From NCBI GenBank assembly GCA_033439685.1, contig JAUEDM010000003.1, positions 2,634,001-2,698,000 on the forward strand: 64,000 nt of DNA, read 5' to 3'. This stretch comes from Apodospora peruviana (lineage: Eukaryota > Ascomycota > Sordariomycetes > Sordariales > Lasiosphaeriaceae). Made by a program: the position numbers and the translations under genes. A model generated the notes under the pieces. The model did not search any database, was not told the DNA's origin, and saw only the letters and a program-made list of their open reading frames with translations. Of this stretch, positions 1 through 11,376 are shown piece by piece. The first letter of the stretch is position 1. The number at the start of each line of letters is the position of its first letter.

Positions 1-262
1 ACCCTAGGTTGCTCGAACTATGCTGCAAGCCAGGGCTACCGAGGCGCATCGAGGCATCGTCGGGGGATTGGATGGGATCCGGTGCCGCCAGGGCTTGGAT
101 GAAGGCATCGAGATCTTCGGCCGACAGGAAGTTTGTGTCGGCGTCTGGTAGTCGGGACCAGTCGAACGTCTCAGGAGGGAAGCCGTAGTTCCTCGCGGGA
201 ACGTTGTAGACGGGCGATACAGGCTTCGCCTGATCCTTGTCTGCTGCGTTGTTCTCAGCCAT
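1..262 (-). CDS. N-terminal fragment of an unrecognised protein
   Basis: An ATG at 262-260 opens a frame that stays open to the left edge, giving about 87 residues that begin MAENNAADKDQAKPVSPVYN and include a stretch rich in Asp, Glu and Pro (FDWSRLPDADTNFLSAEDLD). The region looks disordered and acidic, as in the leading part of many fungal regulators, but no domain is visible and I do not recognise the family. The body of the gene lies beyond the window, so only the start is supported. The next gene downstream on the strand map (sar1) points the same way, so 263-1512 is its upstream region. Confidence 0.55.
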   Translation of the reverse strand, partial: MAENNAADKDQAKPVSPVYNVPARNYGFPPETFDWSRLPDADTNFLSAEDLDAFIQALAAPDPIQSPDDASMRLGSPGLQHSSSNLG

Positions 263-1512
263 GGTGTGTTGCTGGGGAGCAAGTTTGGCGCATGGCCCTG
301 TTTCCCTGTGCGCAAGTGTAGGTAGCGTTCAGATGGGAGTAGTTGAAGTCGGGTAGTTGTGTAAGGTATGGGTAACGTAATATTCGGTTATTCGATGTTC
401 AGCTGAGCTGGCACAAAGGAAAGACGGTCCAATGACCAAAGAAAGATACAAGTGCACTGAAAGGCGAGATAAATCGGTTGCAAGTCTTTGAACTGTCCGT
501 CTTTCATAGAATCTGAGATGGCATGTTGAATCGCATGTTAGCTCCGCGGTCCACTCAGGAGAGAGCAGTCGCTGAAAAAATGACGGTGTATTCTGTAAGG
601 TTCTGCCCGAGGTGTGCCAGTGTTCCAGTAATGAGTGTTGAGAGTTACGGGTGGAATGACGTCGACTGGTCCCGTCCCTCCGCAATACCGTCAACCGTCA
701 GGGCGTAAATACGGGGCCGACAGCTGAGGTGGCACCTGAGCCGAGGCCGGCCAACGAATCGGGCCCAGACGGTTGGGGCAATCACCCGACCTCCATTCAA
801 CAGCTCTGAACTTCTAGCCCTTTACAGGCTGTCGGCAGTGGCGAGACTGGGACATGGAAGCTTATGGCAACAGAACATGGTGGAGAGACGTCAACTTTCT
901 GATGCCATGTGCCACAGTTTCTTCTACGTTGAGGGCATTGTCCTCGAGCATTGGATATTTGTCCTTGTGCTGTGGCCCAAGATGTCTTTGAAGGAAACGC
1001 CCATTCTCAAAGACATGAGTCCCATGACCAGAGCTTCAAGCCTTCACTGTCTCACCAAGCTCACTGTCTAGTATCGGTATCCTTGAAATGGTGCCTTGAC
1101 AATTAATAAGTTGCCAAGCAGCGAAGCGTACCCAGGTTGCCTATCTTTTTTTTCTTGGACTCGATGAATCAGATATGTCCAAAGGACCACTATGCCCGTT
1201 CTCGTTTCTCTCTGCTCACTTCCTCGTGCCGCCTTTGAATTTCCAAAGAGGTTTATAATTTGTCCCGAGTGTCATAATTATCATGTCGTAGCCACCAAAC
1301 CGCCTCACACCACAATCACCACAGCGCTCCATTCCGAATATTTGGCAAAAGGGCTACTGCCTTGGATAGTTTCGCTGCTCTGCAAAAAGACTGAAACCTG
1401 TTGATCACACCAGGTCAAGATAGAAAAGAGAACAAGAAAAAGAGAGCATCTTTATCTAAATTTGTGGCCCCCCTTTCACACCAACAACAACGACAGCCCA
1501 CATCTACACCCC
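263..1512. other. Intergenic, upstream of the left-edge gene and downstream of sar1
   Basis: No coding exon is supported here. Several short frames exist on both strands but none has a domain, good codon pattern or splice continuity. The stretch 1440-1512 is probably the 3' UTR of sar1, and the part next to 262 the promoter and leader of the left-edge gene. Confidence 0.6.
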
Positions 1513-2376
1513 CTAAACATATTGCGACAACCACCGGATACCCTCCCCGTACCCCTGCCTCATCACCACGGAGCACATGAACACCTCGATCGGGCGGATG
1601 CCCTCGAGCGGAACCTTGCCCTTGCCAGTGGTCTGGTACATGCCGAGCTGGTGGCGGAGCTCGTCCTCCGACACCGCGTCCGGGTGGTCGATCTTGTTGC
1701 CCAGCACCACGAAGGGCACCTTACCGAGCTCCTCCATCGACAGGAGCGCGTCCAGCTCCGCCTTGGCCTCGGGGAATCGGTCGTGGTCCTTTGCGTCGAC
1801 CAGAAAAACGATGCCGTTCACTTCGGGGAAGTAGTCCTTCCAGAGACGTCGAGCTGTAAAAGTCAAACCAGTTAGCTTGTTGATCTCGTGACTACTGATG
1901 ACAGATATATCAAATCATAAATCACAAACCTTGCTGATGGCCACCCAGATCAAAAGTTGTAAACCGCACGTTTCCAATCGCCAGTTCCTCGGAAGCTATT
2001 CATTCCAACGGTTAGCTTTCTCGTTTTATCCATATATATCTACCATTGCATAACCGCCAGCCATCCTCAACTGACACCGCCCCGCCCCGGAACAAGGGGA
2101 GACGTAAAAAAAACTGACTTGGGTGCAGCGTCGGCTGCAGAATAGCGACACGGTCATTCTTCAGCATGTGTAGGAGCGTCGTCTTTCCGGCATTGTCGAG
2201 TCCGAGAAACAGAAGCTTGGCGTGCTTGTTGAGCAGGCCGAGCGACGAGAGGACGTCGTAGACTGTTTGCGCGCATCACGTCACAATCGTCAGTTCCATT
2301 CATTCCCTCAATTCAATCCATCATCGATCGGGACAGAGGAAAGGGAAGACCACGTACACCAGTTAATGATCCACAT
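1513..2376 (-). CDS. sar1: Small COPII coat GTPase Sar1
   Basis: Sar1 recruits Sec23/24 to ER exit sites and starts COPII vesicle budding. Four exons join in phase: 2358-2376, 2119-2262, 1930-1995 and 1513-1853, giving 189 residues, the usual Sar1 length. The protein starts MWIINWFYDVLSSLGLLNKH, the amphipathic membrane-inserting N-terminus typical of Sar1 rather than the myristoylated start of Arf. The P-loop GLDNAGKT is at about residues 27-34, the switch II motif is DLGGHQQ, the base-binding motif NKID is near residue 132, and the end is RWLSQYV. Exon 1 is only 19 nt long. The start is fixed by ATG at 2376-2374 and by the conserved N-terminus. A near-palindrome around CACGTG lies about 430 bp upstream. 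Confidence 0.97.
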
Positions 2377-2798
2377 TGTGATTTGTTTGCTGCTGTTTAT
2401 TGTTGCTTATTTATCGTGTCTCTCGAGGGCGATGACGATGTGAATGGATGGATGGCAAGCTGTGCTGTGCTGGTGCTGTGGTGCGGTGCGGTGCTTGATG
2501 TATGATAAATAAACTGGAGTCCGATTCCACGAGAAGGTTCAATGACGGACTTGCCCGCCAAACGAAGCGGCCAGGCTGCCAAAGGTAGGTTCTGAAGGTT
2601 GTAATTTCGTAACGTTTATTACGTAGTCCAGGTGTAATCTAACCGTAGTTTTCCCCAAAATGACCGCACTTTCAATAGTAGCGCCAAGGCCGGGTTAGGG
2701 TTAAAGGTGAGAAATCACAGAGATGAGCTACTAGTAGTAAGGTAGCTCTCGATAGCTCCACTGAAGTCATTAAGTAGGGCTTTTTTTGTTAGTGATAT

Positions 2799-2828
2799 GT
2801 AACTTATAGCACGTGACTAGTAAGTTAC
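2799..2828. promoter_or_regulatory. Inverted repeat flanking a CACGTG box
   Basis: GTAACTTA at 2799-2806 is repeated in reverse as TAAGTTAC at 2821-2828, with a 14 nt centre holding CACGTG. CACGTG is the core site of bHLH factors (Cbf1, SREBP-like). Its place about 430 bp upstream of the sar1 start makes a regulatory role possible but unproven. Confidence 0.35.
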
Positions 2829-2876
2829 GTTAACTGCGTAAATAAGGACGGAACGTAATTAACACGTATCTTTCTG

Positions 2877-2892
2877 AAAAATACGTATTTTT
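2877..2892. repeat. Perfect 16 bp palindrome
   Basis: The sequence AAAAATACGTATTTTT at 2877-2892 is its own reverse complement. It sits in the AT-rich stretch upstream of sar1. A protein site or a chance result of AT-richness are both possible. Confidence 0.5.
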
Positions 2893-3567
2893 AAATCACT
2901 ACCTGAGTCAAAGGAACGGGCAGCTAGACTGCCAGCCGGCCAGGCTGGTCCACCTGGCGGGTCCAGATGGAAAGTCACTGCACTACAGTTCTGTGTTCAT
3001 GTTCTTGTCACCCGAAATTCAGGCCGTAAAGCTGTCCTCTTTCGTTGATTGGCTGGAATGCTCCAAAGCAGCACTTCATATGATTTAAACATCTACCACC
3101 ACCATTCCTACCAGGCGACACTCGTCAAAGGTTTGCAATTGCAATAGATGTCAGGTATTGACAAATCGATTTCGGCTTTCCAGTGATTCATCTGGAAAGC
3201 CACTTAACCACACCTATATAAGGTATGATGATGACTATCTAAGCAAGATCGACTCATCAAGATATATTGTCGATCACAAAAATATACAACGAACGAAAGA
3301 ATACCAGAGTGTGCTCTAAAAAAAACTCCAAATCGGCCTCTGGGTTTTTGGCTTGTGCAAATAACGTAATTACAAACGAACGATAGCAAAATGCCATAAA
3401 AATGGGGTATGAATGCCATGGTCTCCAGAGAAGAAACAAGAAATCGAACGTGATGAACAGGCTCGTCAAGTCATAAAAATGCCGCCAGATGCTGCCGCCA
3501 AAATAATGTTGTCCAAGAAATATGCCCGGTGTGATGATGCTGATCAAACTTTGCCGCCCCGTAAGTA

Positions 3568-5838
3568 CTAGATAGAAAGAACATAATTACCTTGCCCGAT
3601 CTTACCGGCCATGATCAGGCCGACCTCTCTCATGCGCTCTGCCCCCTGACCGGGAGGCGGTCTACGCACCAGCGCCTTCTCTTTCCGTGCCCGGTTGCAA
3701 TACTTTTGATTGAACTTCTCCTTGCGTCGCTGTCTCTTCTGCTCGAGGCCCTTGACAATATCAATTGCCCCGCGAATGTGAGACTCATGTGTAATGGTGT
3801 CTCCCCTTGGTCTCCGTCCCTTAAGGTGCTGAAACATATTTGGTGCTCGTGGTAATGACTTTGTGTGAGTCAGGCCTGGTCGAAAAGCCAGAGACTTGAA
3901 GGCGATGGCCTCACCAACTTGAAGTGGTGATGCAGTTGGGGACGCCGAAAATACCTGCTGAGGAGGCGGAGATTTGAATCTCCTAGGAGAGAATCGATCA
4001 AATAGTCTCTTCTCTGAGCGCCCACGTGGCTTGGGAGCAGGCGAGTGGCGCCGCTTGGGAGGAGGAGAGCGACATCTCTTGGGAGACTGGTTGTCTGCCT
4101 TCTTTTTGCGCCCCTTGCGCTCACGATCATGATGGAGGTCCTCGATTTCGCCATGGAGCCAAAGGTGGTCGTCACTGTCGCCGTAGCCCTTCTTATAAAA
4201 CTCTTCCGCCTCGTCTTCCGGCTCCGATGTTGGAAAGCTAGGATCAATGTCTTGGGGAATGGCGATCAACTTGTCCCGCCTTCGTGCCGCAACACGTGAA
4301 ATATATGCTTCTTCCAATGGGCGATCCTCGTCCAATGTTCCGCATACAAAGTCGGTGCTGTCAGGCAGCTCAGGGGTGCCGGGTGGAAGAGTAAGAGCCT
4401 TCTCACGATTCTTTACGCGACGGGCCTTTGACTTTTGCCTGGAGTACCCTGATGAATCAGAGTGCTCCTCAGCAACCGACAGTCGACGACATACGGGAGA
4501 CGCCCCTGAGAGTGATAAAAGAGGACCGTCGCTACGGATCGTCCAAAGAACAAGGTCGTCGTCGTCCTCATCATCATCAGACTCGGCGAACCCAACCTCG
4601 TTGTCGGTATTGTAACCGTCTGATGCATCATCGTCCCAGCCATATCTCAAGTGAAAATTGCTCAGTCCGTTATCTCCATCATTTTTAATGTCGTCTTCGA
4701 GGTCCTGCTCGTCGTCGTCGTCTTCATCGTCGTCGTCAACAGTCTCCTCCTCATTCTCTTCATCTTCCTCCTCGAGCTCTGCTTCTTCCTCGGCTTCCTT
4801 TCCGAGTTTACGGATCGCATTCTCCTTGCTCAAGGTATCGTGAATGGTCAGCTTGGGTCTCGAGGATGGATCATCCCGACGGATCCAGTCGTCTTCCAAA
4901 GGCTCGTCACTTGCAAACTCATGGAACCGGGCGCTCTCGCTTTGCAGATCACTAGAGTCAGCAATGAGAAACTTTTTGCTGGATCGAGTAGCAACTGGGC
5001 TCTGAGATGATCGGCGCGGCGTCAATGAGCGGAAACGAACGGTTGACGGAGTCCGAGACTTTTGCGCCTTCGGCGTCGATCCATTGGCGAGCGAACTTGT
5101 TGACAGCCTTGGCACTGGCGTCGTAGACTCGATTTCTGGAATCTTTGCAGGAGGAGAACGTCGTGAAGGGAGCTGAGAGCATGCAAACTTGATGCTGCAC
5201 GTCCTCTTTGGAGGTTCCTGCGATTTGGCCCCACCAACAGCAGGTTTCGAAGGCAACGGCGTTGGCGGCTTGGAATCGTTGTTGGGCCGTGCTGGGCAGG
5301 CAAAGGAGATGCATCGCTTCTTCTCAAGTGCCTGAATCGCGGGGTCCTTCCGCGGCTGCCCACCCTCGGTCGGGGGAGCAGTCTTGGCATCACCAGCTGG
5401 GGCTGTGATCACCGTGGTGACCTTCGGTGCAACTGACGCGAAATCAGTACCCAGCAGCCGTGGGCTGGGTGAACTGGTCCGGGCAGGACTGGTGATTCCA
5501 GTATCGCAAGTCCCATCGGCAGTCGAAGCAAGGCTGAAATTGCTAGTAATAGAGCGTCGTCGGCCAGTCCTGCGCACAGCAACGGACTCTTCGTCGGAAT
5601 GGCTGTGGAGGGCTTTGGTCAAAAGTGACTCTTGCTGTTCACTTCCGCGTCTGATGGGTGCTCGTGTGAAGTGTTTTTGAATGGGTGACATCGGAAAGCG
5701 ACAATCTGGCGGCTCGTCTGCGTCGGCGCCTGCATCCTCCTCTACAGACGGCTCCACGTTGGCAGACTGGGACACGGTCCATGCCAGGACGTTCGACGTC
5801 GCGTGGTCGCGAGGTATATGGTGATTGTGGTGGTCCAT
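3568..5838 (-). CDS. Acidic, SR-rich protein, probably DUF2457 family
   Basis: One open frame encodes about 756 residues from the ATG at 5838-5836, which has a purine at -3 (GAAAATGG). The frame stays open 93 nt further upstream but without an earlier ATG. The N-terminal half is disordered and rich in Ser, Pro and Arg, with repeated CISFACP/CSIKFACS-like motifs. A long Glu/Asp run follows at about residues 345-390, then an Arg/Ser/Pro-rich segment. The basic C-terminal region (ESHIRGAIDIVKGLEQKRQR, ending GNYVLSI) looks the most conserved. This layout matches my memory of the uncharacterised fungal family DUF2457 (PF10446), but I could not test it. Nuclear or RNA-linked roles would fit the composition and are only inference. 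A GTAATT near the last codons could be a donor, but no convincing extra exon follows. Confidence 0.8.
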   Translation of the reverse strand: MDHHNHHIPRDHATSNVLAWTVSQSANVEPSVEEDAGADADEPPDCRFPMSPIQKHFTRAPIRRGSEQQESLLTKALHSHSDEESVAVRRTGRRRSITSNFSLASTADGTCDTGITSPARTSSPSPRLLGTDFASVAPKVTTVITAPAGDAKTAPPTEGGQPRKDPAIQALEKKRCISFACPARPNNDSKPPTPLPSKPAVGGAKSQEPPKRTCSIKFACSQLPSRRSPPAKIPEIESTTPVPRLSTSSLANGSTPKAQKSRTPSTVRFRSLTPRRSSQSPVATRSSKKFLIADSSDLQSESARFHEFASDEPLEDDWIRRDDPSSRPKLTIHDTLSKENAIRKLGKEAEEEAELEEEDEENEEETVDDDDEDDDDEQDLEDDIKNDGDNGLSNFHLRYGWDDDASDGYNTDNEVGFAESDDDEDDDDLVLWTIRSDGPLLSLSGASPVCRRLSVAEEHSDSSGYSRQKSKARRVKNREKALTLPPGTPELPDSTDFVCGTLDEDRPLEEAYISRVAARRRDKLIAIPQDIDPSFPTSEPEDEAEEFYKKGYGDSDDHLWLHGEIEDLHHDRERKGRKKKADNQSPKRCRSPPPKRRHSPAPKPRGRSEKRLFDRFSPRRFKSPPPQQVFSASPTASPLQVGEAIAFKSLAFRPGLTHTKSLPRAPNMFQHLKGRRPRGDTITHESHIRGAIDIVKGLEQKRQRRKEKFNQKYCNRARKEKALVRRPPPGQGAERMREVGLIMAGKIGQGNYVLSI

Positions 5839-8800
5839 TTTCTCAGACTGACGGTATAAGTTGATATCAGTCCAGTTGGCGGCTGGACTGAACGTGTTTC
5901 GGTCGTGTTGGGTTTGATATATCGGAGACAATCCGACCCAGAACGGGCGGACTTTCCCAATTTGTGGTTTGAGGGTAAAGTAAGCTAAGTACCTTAAGGT
6001 TGGCAGGGTTCAGCAAGATGCTGACCCAAGAAAGGCTGTATATTGAAGCCTACAGCCAGATGGCTATAGCCTTTGCCTTAACTTCCGCAGATGGCGGACC
6101 GAGCCGGGCCCCCAAGGACCGTGGTGCTATAAGCGCAGACTCATTGTCGTCGGATTCTGTTGTGGCTGTCGCGGGGGAAGGTTGTGTTTATTTTGGTTTT
6201 GTTTGAAGTCAGTTTGGTTTCAAGGCAAGGCCGACGACCTGGGGCCGGGAGAGGCCGTATTTCAGGGTCCTCTGACCGCAGCAGGTAATCCGGGTCGGAG
6301 AGACTCGGTCCCAGTGGGCTGTGAGTGTGGTGCCTGTGTGTGGCCGGTTGTGTGGTGGTGCGCTTGGCGCAAGGATGACGTTGGGTCAATACCGTGGGTG
6401 ACACAGCGACAGGTCGACTGCCGACGAAAACCACAGGAGAAAAATCAAGATGGAATGTTATGCGACCCTTGTGTCCTGTGGGAACCGGGAGGATGGAAAC
6501 AGGAAACTTATGCGGGAAAGAAGACGGCAAAATATCAGGTTTCTTACAGCAATTAAATGAAGGCCGTCTGAAATCGGATGCCAGTGGGGCTATAAGAGCG
6601 AGAAAGGGCGAACGGGCTAGGGTTCGAAGGTACGGAGTACCAGGTACCTGACAGGGAGAGAGGGGCCGTCCAGCGCGTTGCGAGAGGGACCTGGGCGAAT
6701 AACTCGACACCAATTAGCTGATGAGATGGCGAAGTGGACAGGGTAGGTGGGGTGGCGGTCAACGGACGGGAGTTGGTAACAGAAGAGGGGGCACCTCTGG
6801 CACTTTGAGAAGTGCCAATGTTAGTGCAGAGGGCACCTTTGCCCTGAACAGTGGAGGAGAATCAACTCTTAAAGAACACCACCGACGAATGGCGAAAATG
6901 GGTGGTCCCCACCAACCGACAACACATCATAGAAAACGGAATGCTCGAAAGGGAAACGATACTGGCATTGAAGATATTGACCGTATCAGATGCCGGTCCG
7001 CTTTCACGGTGATTCTATTCAGTGTTCACCAGTTCTTTATTGCAAACAGCCGGCAACGTTCATGGTGATACAAAGACTTCGGTCATATCTCTCTTTTACA
7101 GGGCAACATCTCCAGTGTAGGACAATCCCACGAGATCGAGATACCCGGCTCCATGTTTGGCGGCTCCGAACCGGTCTCTTTCTCCCGGCCAGCCCTTCAC
7201 ATGGCCTAGGGGAGACCCCGACTTTGTCCTTTCTTGCTGTAACAGGGACCATGCGGGGTAATAAAGGAGCGGAAGAAGATGTCTAATATCTCCTGACCTT
7301 GGTTGGTACTGTAAGGTACCTGAGATACCTGAGATACCTATACATGTGCTATAGTCGTTACACAGTGACGACAAATGACCTACATTACTCTTGGGCCTAC
7401 TTCATGGAAGCTATTTTCTTTCTAATTTGGCCAGCGTACAACCGGTGTTAGGTCTTGTTTTACAGCATGTCCCGGACCCCGTCGATCTCAGCAGACACTG
7501 GAGGTTAAAGGGTTCTGTATCTCAGCTTTAGGTAGGGCTTTCGGTCCTATGGGATGGCCAACGGTTAGGATCACTCCTTGGTGCCTCCTCACAGCACGCG
7601 CCTCCCGGCGTCCAGCAGCTTTGTTGACGGAACGAAGGGCTAGGGCAGTGTGTCCTCAGTGACCCTGCCACTGTCCGGGCATCCAAGAACGACACTCCAC
7701 CAGGGCTATCCGTCCCTGTTTTTGTTCTGTTGGGACGATGTCCTGACGCGGTCTCACGGCACTGGGGCGAAAACGGAGACGTTATTAAAGCTCCGAGTTC
7801 GCCCGCGCCGCCGTCAGCAAACTAGCTCCAGCACCGGGATGTCTATTCGAGACTACGGCCACGGCCGCAGCGACCCAGCGGGAGCGATGTGGATCGTTGT
7901 CGAACTTTGTCAAGATCTTCAAAAGGTGGCATTGTTTGGTATTTTTTGTGGATTAGAGTCATCTGTGCTCTGACAGTTCTGAGTATCAACGTCGTGTCAA
8001 TGGGTTTTGATCATGTCGACCACGTTTCGAGACCTTGATAGCGATGGTTGCGCTGCAGCGACTATCAGTCTTATACCCATACACACGCATCCACATCCAC
8101 GCGTGTTTGTTGTTCGAATGCCATTGCCCAGCCGGTAGATCTCGATAGGCTGTGGCTGTGTATGGCAGCATTAATTTGCTGAAAGGTGACTTATACGATA
8201 TCCGCTCCGCTTGGAAGAAAGGTCTGCTTGGCAGATTTTACTCTGTCCCTATCGGTACTTGCATCGCTGGCAGGAAGCTGATGTTAGCACTTACATCTGA
8301 ACATCTGGCCGTCTTTGACTTGCAGGAGGGCTTGCAAGTTGCAGCTGACTGATGCAGTCTGATGAAAACATTGATTATGCTGTGTAACAAGTCATTCCGG
8401 GTCATTCCTATCACCAAGTTTTCTTGCATTGAGTCTGTTGGAGTGTTGGGACGGTCGCTGGTGTTCCCACCACCACGCTAGCAAAGCAGATGCTGACATC
8501 AAGATATGCAAATTCTGCTTAATATTCGCCTTTGCGGTTATATATTTTTTTTTTGGCTCGGCGCTGATTGATCTGGCACTCATGCATCCCGAAGGGATGT
8601 ACTAACCTTGAGGGCATCGCCGTGCTCCAGCATCGGAGCGAGCAAAGCACATGCAGCAAGTCGAGAAAACGTTACTCGATCAAAACTGGTCATAGTACCA
8701 CTCAGCTGTCAGCATCGATGCTAGTACTAGCTTGACGGTTTCCAAGAGACAATTGTTAGAACACACACCGCAATGCACCCAGAAGAGCGACCACTCGACG

Positions 8801-10571
8801 GTGCACAAATGGATGACACCTACCAGTAATAAGTCCGTCAACCAGACGACTCTGCATCGTAATGTGACCCTCCTCTGTCCAACCAAGTCGCCGTCCTGGT
8901 GGAGGGCCCCGAGTACGAGGAGTGAGACCCTTTCTTTCACGGGCCATTTTATACACGACCTGTCATAAAACCTCCCGGTTTTGGCATTGCGCGTTGGCTT
9001 TACTGGAACACACACGACCCTTAGCTGGTAGTGAAGGGTCCAAACCACGTTGAGTGGAGGTGGGGGTTGATCTTGAAGGTCAACTGATCGTGAAGTGAAA
9101 CGACCATCAACCCCGCATTCTTGCGAGATAGACGAAGGATTGAAGGGTCGCAACGCGTTGGCGTGCTCTAGACTTGACAGAATTGGGTAATCCGACGAGA
9201 GATCCTGCCTTCAAGACCCTCTCGAGACCCATATTCCGGCGGTTGGTTGACCGCAATCTCAAAAGTCTTCTGCATGTGTTTATGCGGACGCAGATGGAGT
9301 AGATAATCAATGAGTGGATGATATCTGCAGCAGATAACTCGCTTGGAATCGGTCCGGTCAGATTGCAGAGGCGGTGACTGGAAAGTGTACGGAGTATCTG
9401 TTGGTTACGATCAGTCGGTCATCCCCTCGGCTCATCGCGGTCCATTTTGGCCTACTTCTGATGCCGTATTCCTTCTTGGCTCATGATTCCTCGACGAGGA
9501 GTGCGTGGGATGTTTGCGGCTTCAAGTTGATCGCGTTTGATTTGAGAACACCATGGAGAGACCCCGACTGTCTGGCACCGTTCTCCAATTCGTCAACGTT
9601 CTGAATTTAGCACACTGCGCACTTGCACCGCCCTCGGCGACGGACCCGAAGGATGGTGTGGCCTCGGAATGGTGATCGGAGGCGGAGAAGGATAAAAAGC
9701 GCCTCACAATGCAGGGACTGCTTTGGTGGCACATGGCGTTTTCTTGATTCTCGATGTTCGCTGTGCATTCAGGCATTCTAGATCAAATTCCCGCCATGCG
9801 CCGGTCAGGATCGGCATGGCCAAACGCAGTCGCTGTCCAACCTGAAAGATTCTTTGTTTCCAAGTTGAAGAGCAGCGAGACTACCAATGACAGATCCATG
9901 GGAGCACGGTTTTGGTTGGGCCGCTCTACCGCCTCTGCATAGCCTATCGAAAGCACCACAGGCTCTTGTTGTTTGGTTATTGTGGCGGCTGCACGGTGGT
10001 CGTCTGCCCTTGATGGCTTTGTTCAGTTTATGGCGGATTAGATGTGCGCCGAACCTGAAGGCTGAAGCGGATGCCCGCAAACCGGATCTCGTAACTCATG
10101 AATCATACTGACGTGAGCATCTCGCTTTCTTTTTGGGTGCCGATATCTTGATGAGTCTGAAACTGGCCACTTGACGTCCATGTTTTGGCTGCTCACTGGT
10201 TCTGCTGAATTTGGGACGTGATTCATCTGCCCGGGTAAGAGGCTCCGCTCTCGGGAGGAGGGCATTCGTCTAGCCATAATTATTGATGCAAAAGGAGCTT
10301 AATGTAATTATCAGGGTGATGTCTCAAACCGTATCCGTATTCTGGAGAAATTCGGCCAAGCTTCAGCGAATCAGCGAATGGAACGCCCAGCCTTAGGAAG
10401 CACCGGGCAACCTCCACTCCCATTGGTGGCAGGGGACACAGCTCCGCGCAAACGTTGTTCCATGTTCCCGCTGTCGCCGGCTAAGCGAATTTGAGGTTCG
10501 CAGCCAAATCTGCTTGTCAACGGACCTGTGACATTGACGACGACGAGCATCAATTGAGACCGCCATCCATC
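5839..10571. other. 4.7 kb non-coding stretch
   Basis: This is the upstream region of both flanking genes, which are transcribed away from each other. Frames of up to 190 codons occur but overlap on both strands, are rich in Arg, Pro and Ser and show no domain, so I treat them as chance. Copies of a GTACGGAGTA-like motif occur near 6629 and 9388, and GGTACCTGAGATACC-like repeats near 7314. No tRNA or other RNA gene was recognised. Confidence 0.55.
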
Positions 10572-11376
10572 ATGAACTCCCTCCGCATCGCCCGTGCGGC
10601 TCTCCGCGTGCGTTCCGCAGCTGTACGGACGACACAGCAATGCAGAGGTTACGCTGAAGCTGTTCCCGACAAGGCACGTCTGTTCAATTCTCACCATCAA
10701 AACATCCGTCCCTCGATCGCATGCGCATTGCTCTAACATTTTCGTCTCAAACAGATCAAGCTCAGCTTATCGCTTCCTCATCAGGTATAACATACCCTCC
10801 GAGACTTGACACGTAACGGACAGGCGATTCTGGCCTGCGGGGGGCAAGCTACGAGAGCTAACCGGTTATTGCCGCACCCACCACAGCCCATCTACAAGTC
10901 CCAGGATGTCGTCCAGGTCAACATGACCGCCCACTCTGGCGTCATGGGTGTCCTCGCCAACCACGTTCCGGCGATCGAGCAGCTGGCCCCCGGTGTTGTG
11001 GAAGTCATTGAGGAGTCCGGTGGCAGCAAGCAGTTCTTCCGTGCGTTGGACTGCCCCGTGATCTGAAAGCCGTTCTTGTAGCTTACCTGAAGCAACAGTT
11101 TCCGGAGGTTTCGCCGTTATCCAACCCAAGTCGGTCATGAGCATCAACGCCGTCGAAGGTTTCCCCGTCGAGGACTTCAGTCCTGAGAACGTCAAGGCAC
11201 AAATTGACGAGGCGACAAAGGTTGCCAACGGAAGCGGCAGTGAGCAGGACATTGCTGAGGCCAAGATCGAGTTAGAGGTGAGTTGCTTGGTTCCCCCTCC
11301 CCCCAAAGTCTGGCAATTCACGGATGCTAATCGTATGAGTTAGGTTCTGGAGAGCCTGCAAGCCGCGTTGAAGTAA
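10572..11376 (+). CDS. atp16: Mitochondrial ATP synthase F1 delta subunit
   Basis: This is a central-stalk subunit of the F1 sector, the counterpart of bacterial epsilon. It helps couple proton flow to ATP synthesis at the inner membrane. Five exons join in phase: 10572-10673, 10755-10784, 10887-11040, 11099-11277 and 11344-11376, giving 165 residues. Residues 1-26 are Arg/Ser/Ala-rich without acids (MNSLRIARAALRVRSAAVRT), a mitochondrial presequence. The beta-sandwich domain follows (SQDVVQVNMTAHSGVMGVLA, then SGGFAVIQPKSVMSINAVEG) and the helical C-terminus ends LESLQAALK. The first intron starts GC rather than GT (AAG then GCACGT), the only way to keep the frame. Exon 2 is only 30 nt. The length matches fungal orthologues. 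Confidence 0.96.

Larger units (their letters stand above)
2377..3567. other. AT-rich intergenic stretch upstream of sar1
   Basis: No gene seen. It holds the sar1 promoter and, at its right end, the 3' region of the next gene. Roughly 2600-3550 is visibly richer in A, T and TpA steps than its surroundings and holds two palindromes (listed separately). This could be a relic of a repeat altered by RIP, but no transposase frame or terminal repeats could be made out. Confidence 0.5.

Noticed and set aside
2600..3560. RIP-mutated transposon upstream of sar1
   Set aside because: The stretch is AT-rich but has no transposase frame remnants, terminal repeats or target-site duplication that I could identify; kept only as a possibility.
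6141..6713. 190-codon minus-strand frame upstream of the DUF2457-like gene
   Set aside because: Arg/Pro/Ser/Thr-rich text without a domain, overlapped by frames on the plus strand; it fits a non-coding leader better.
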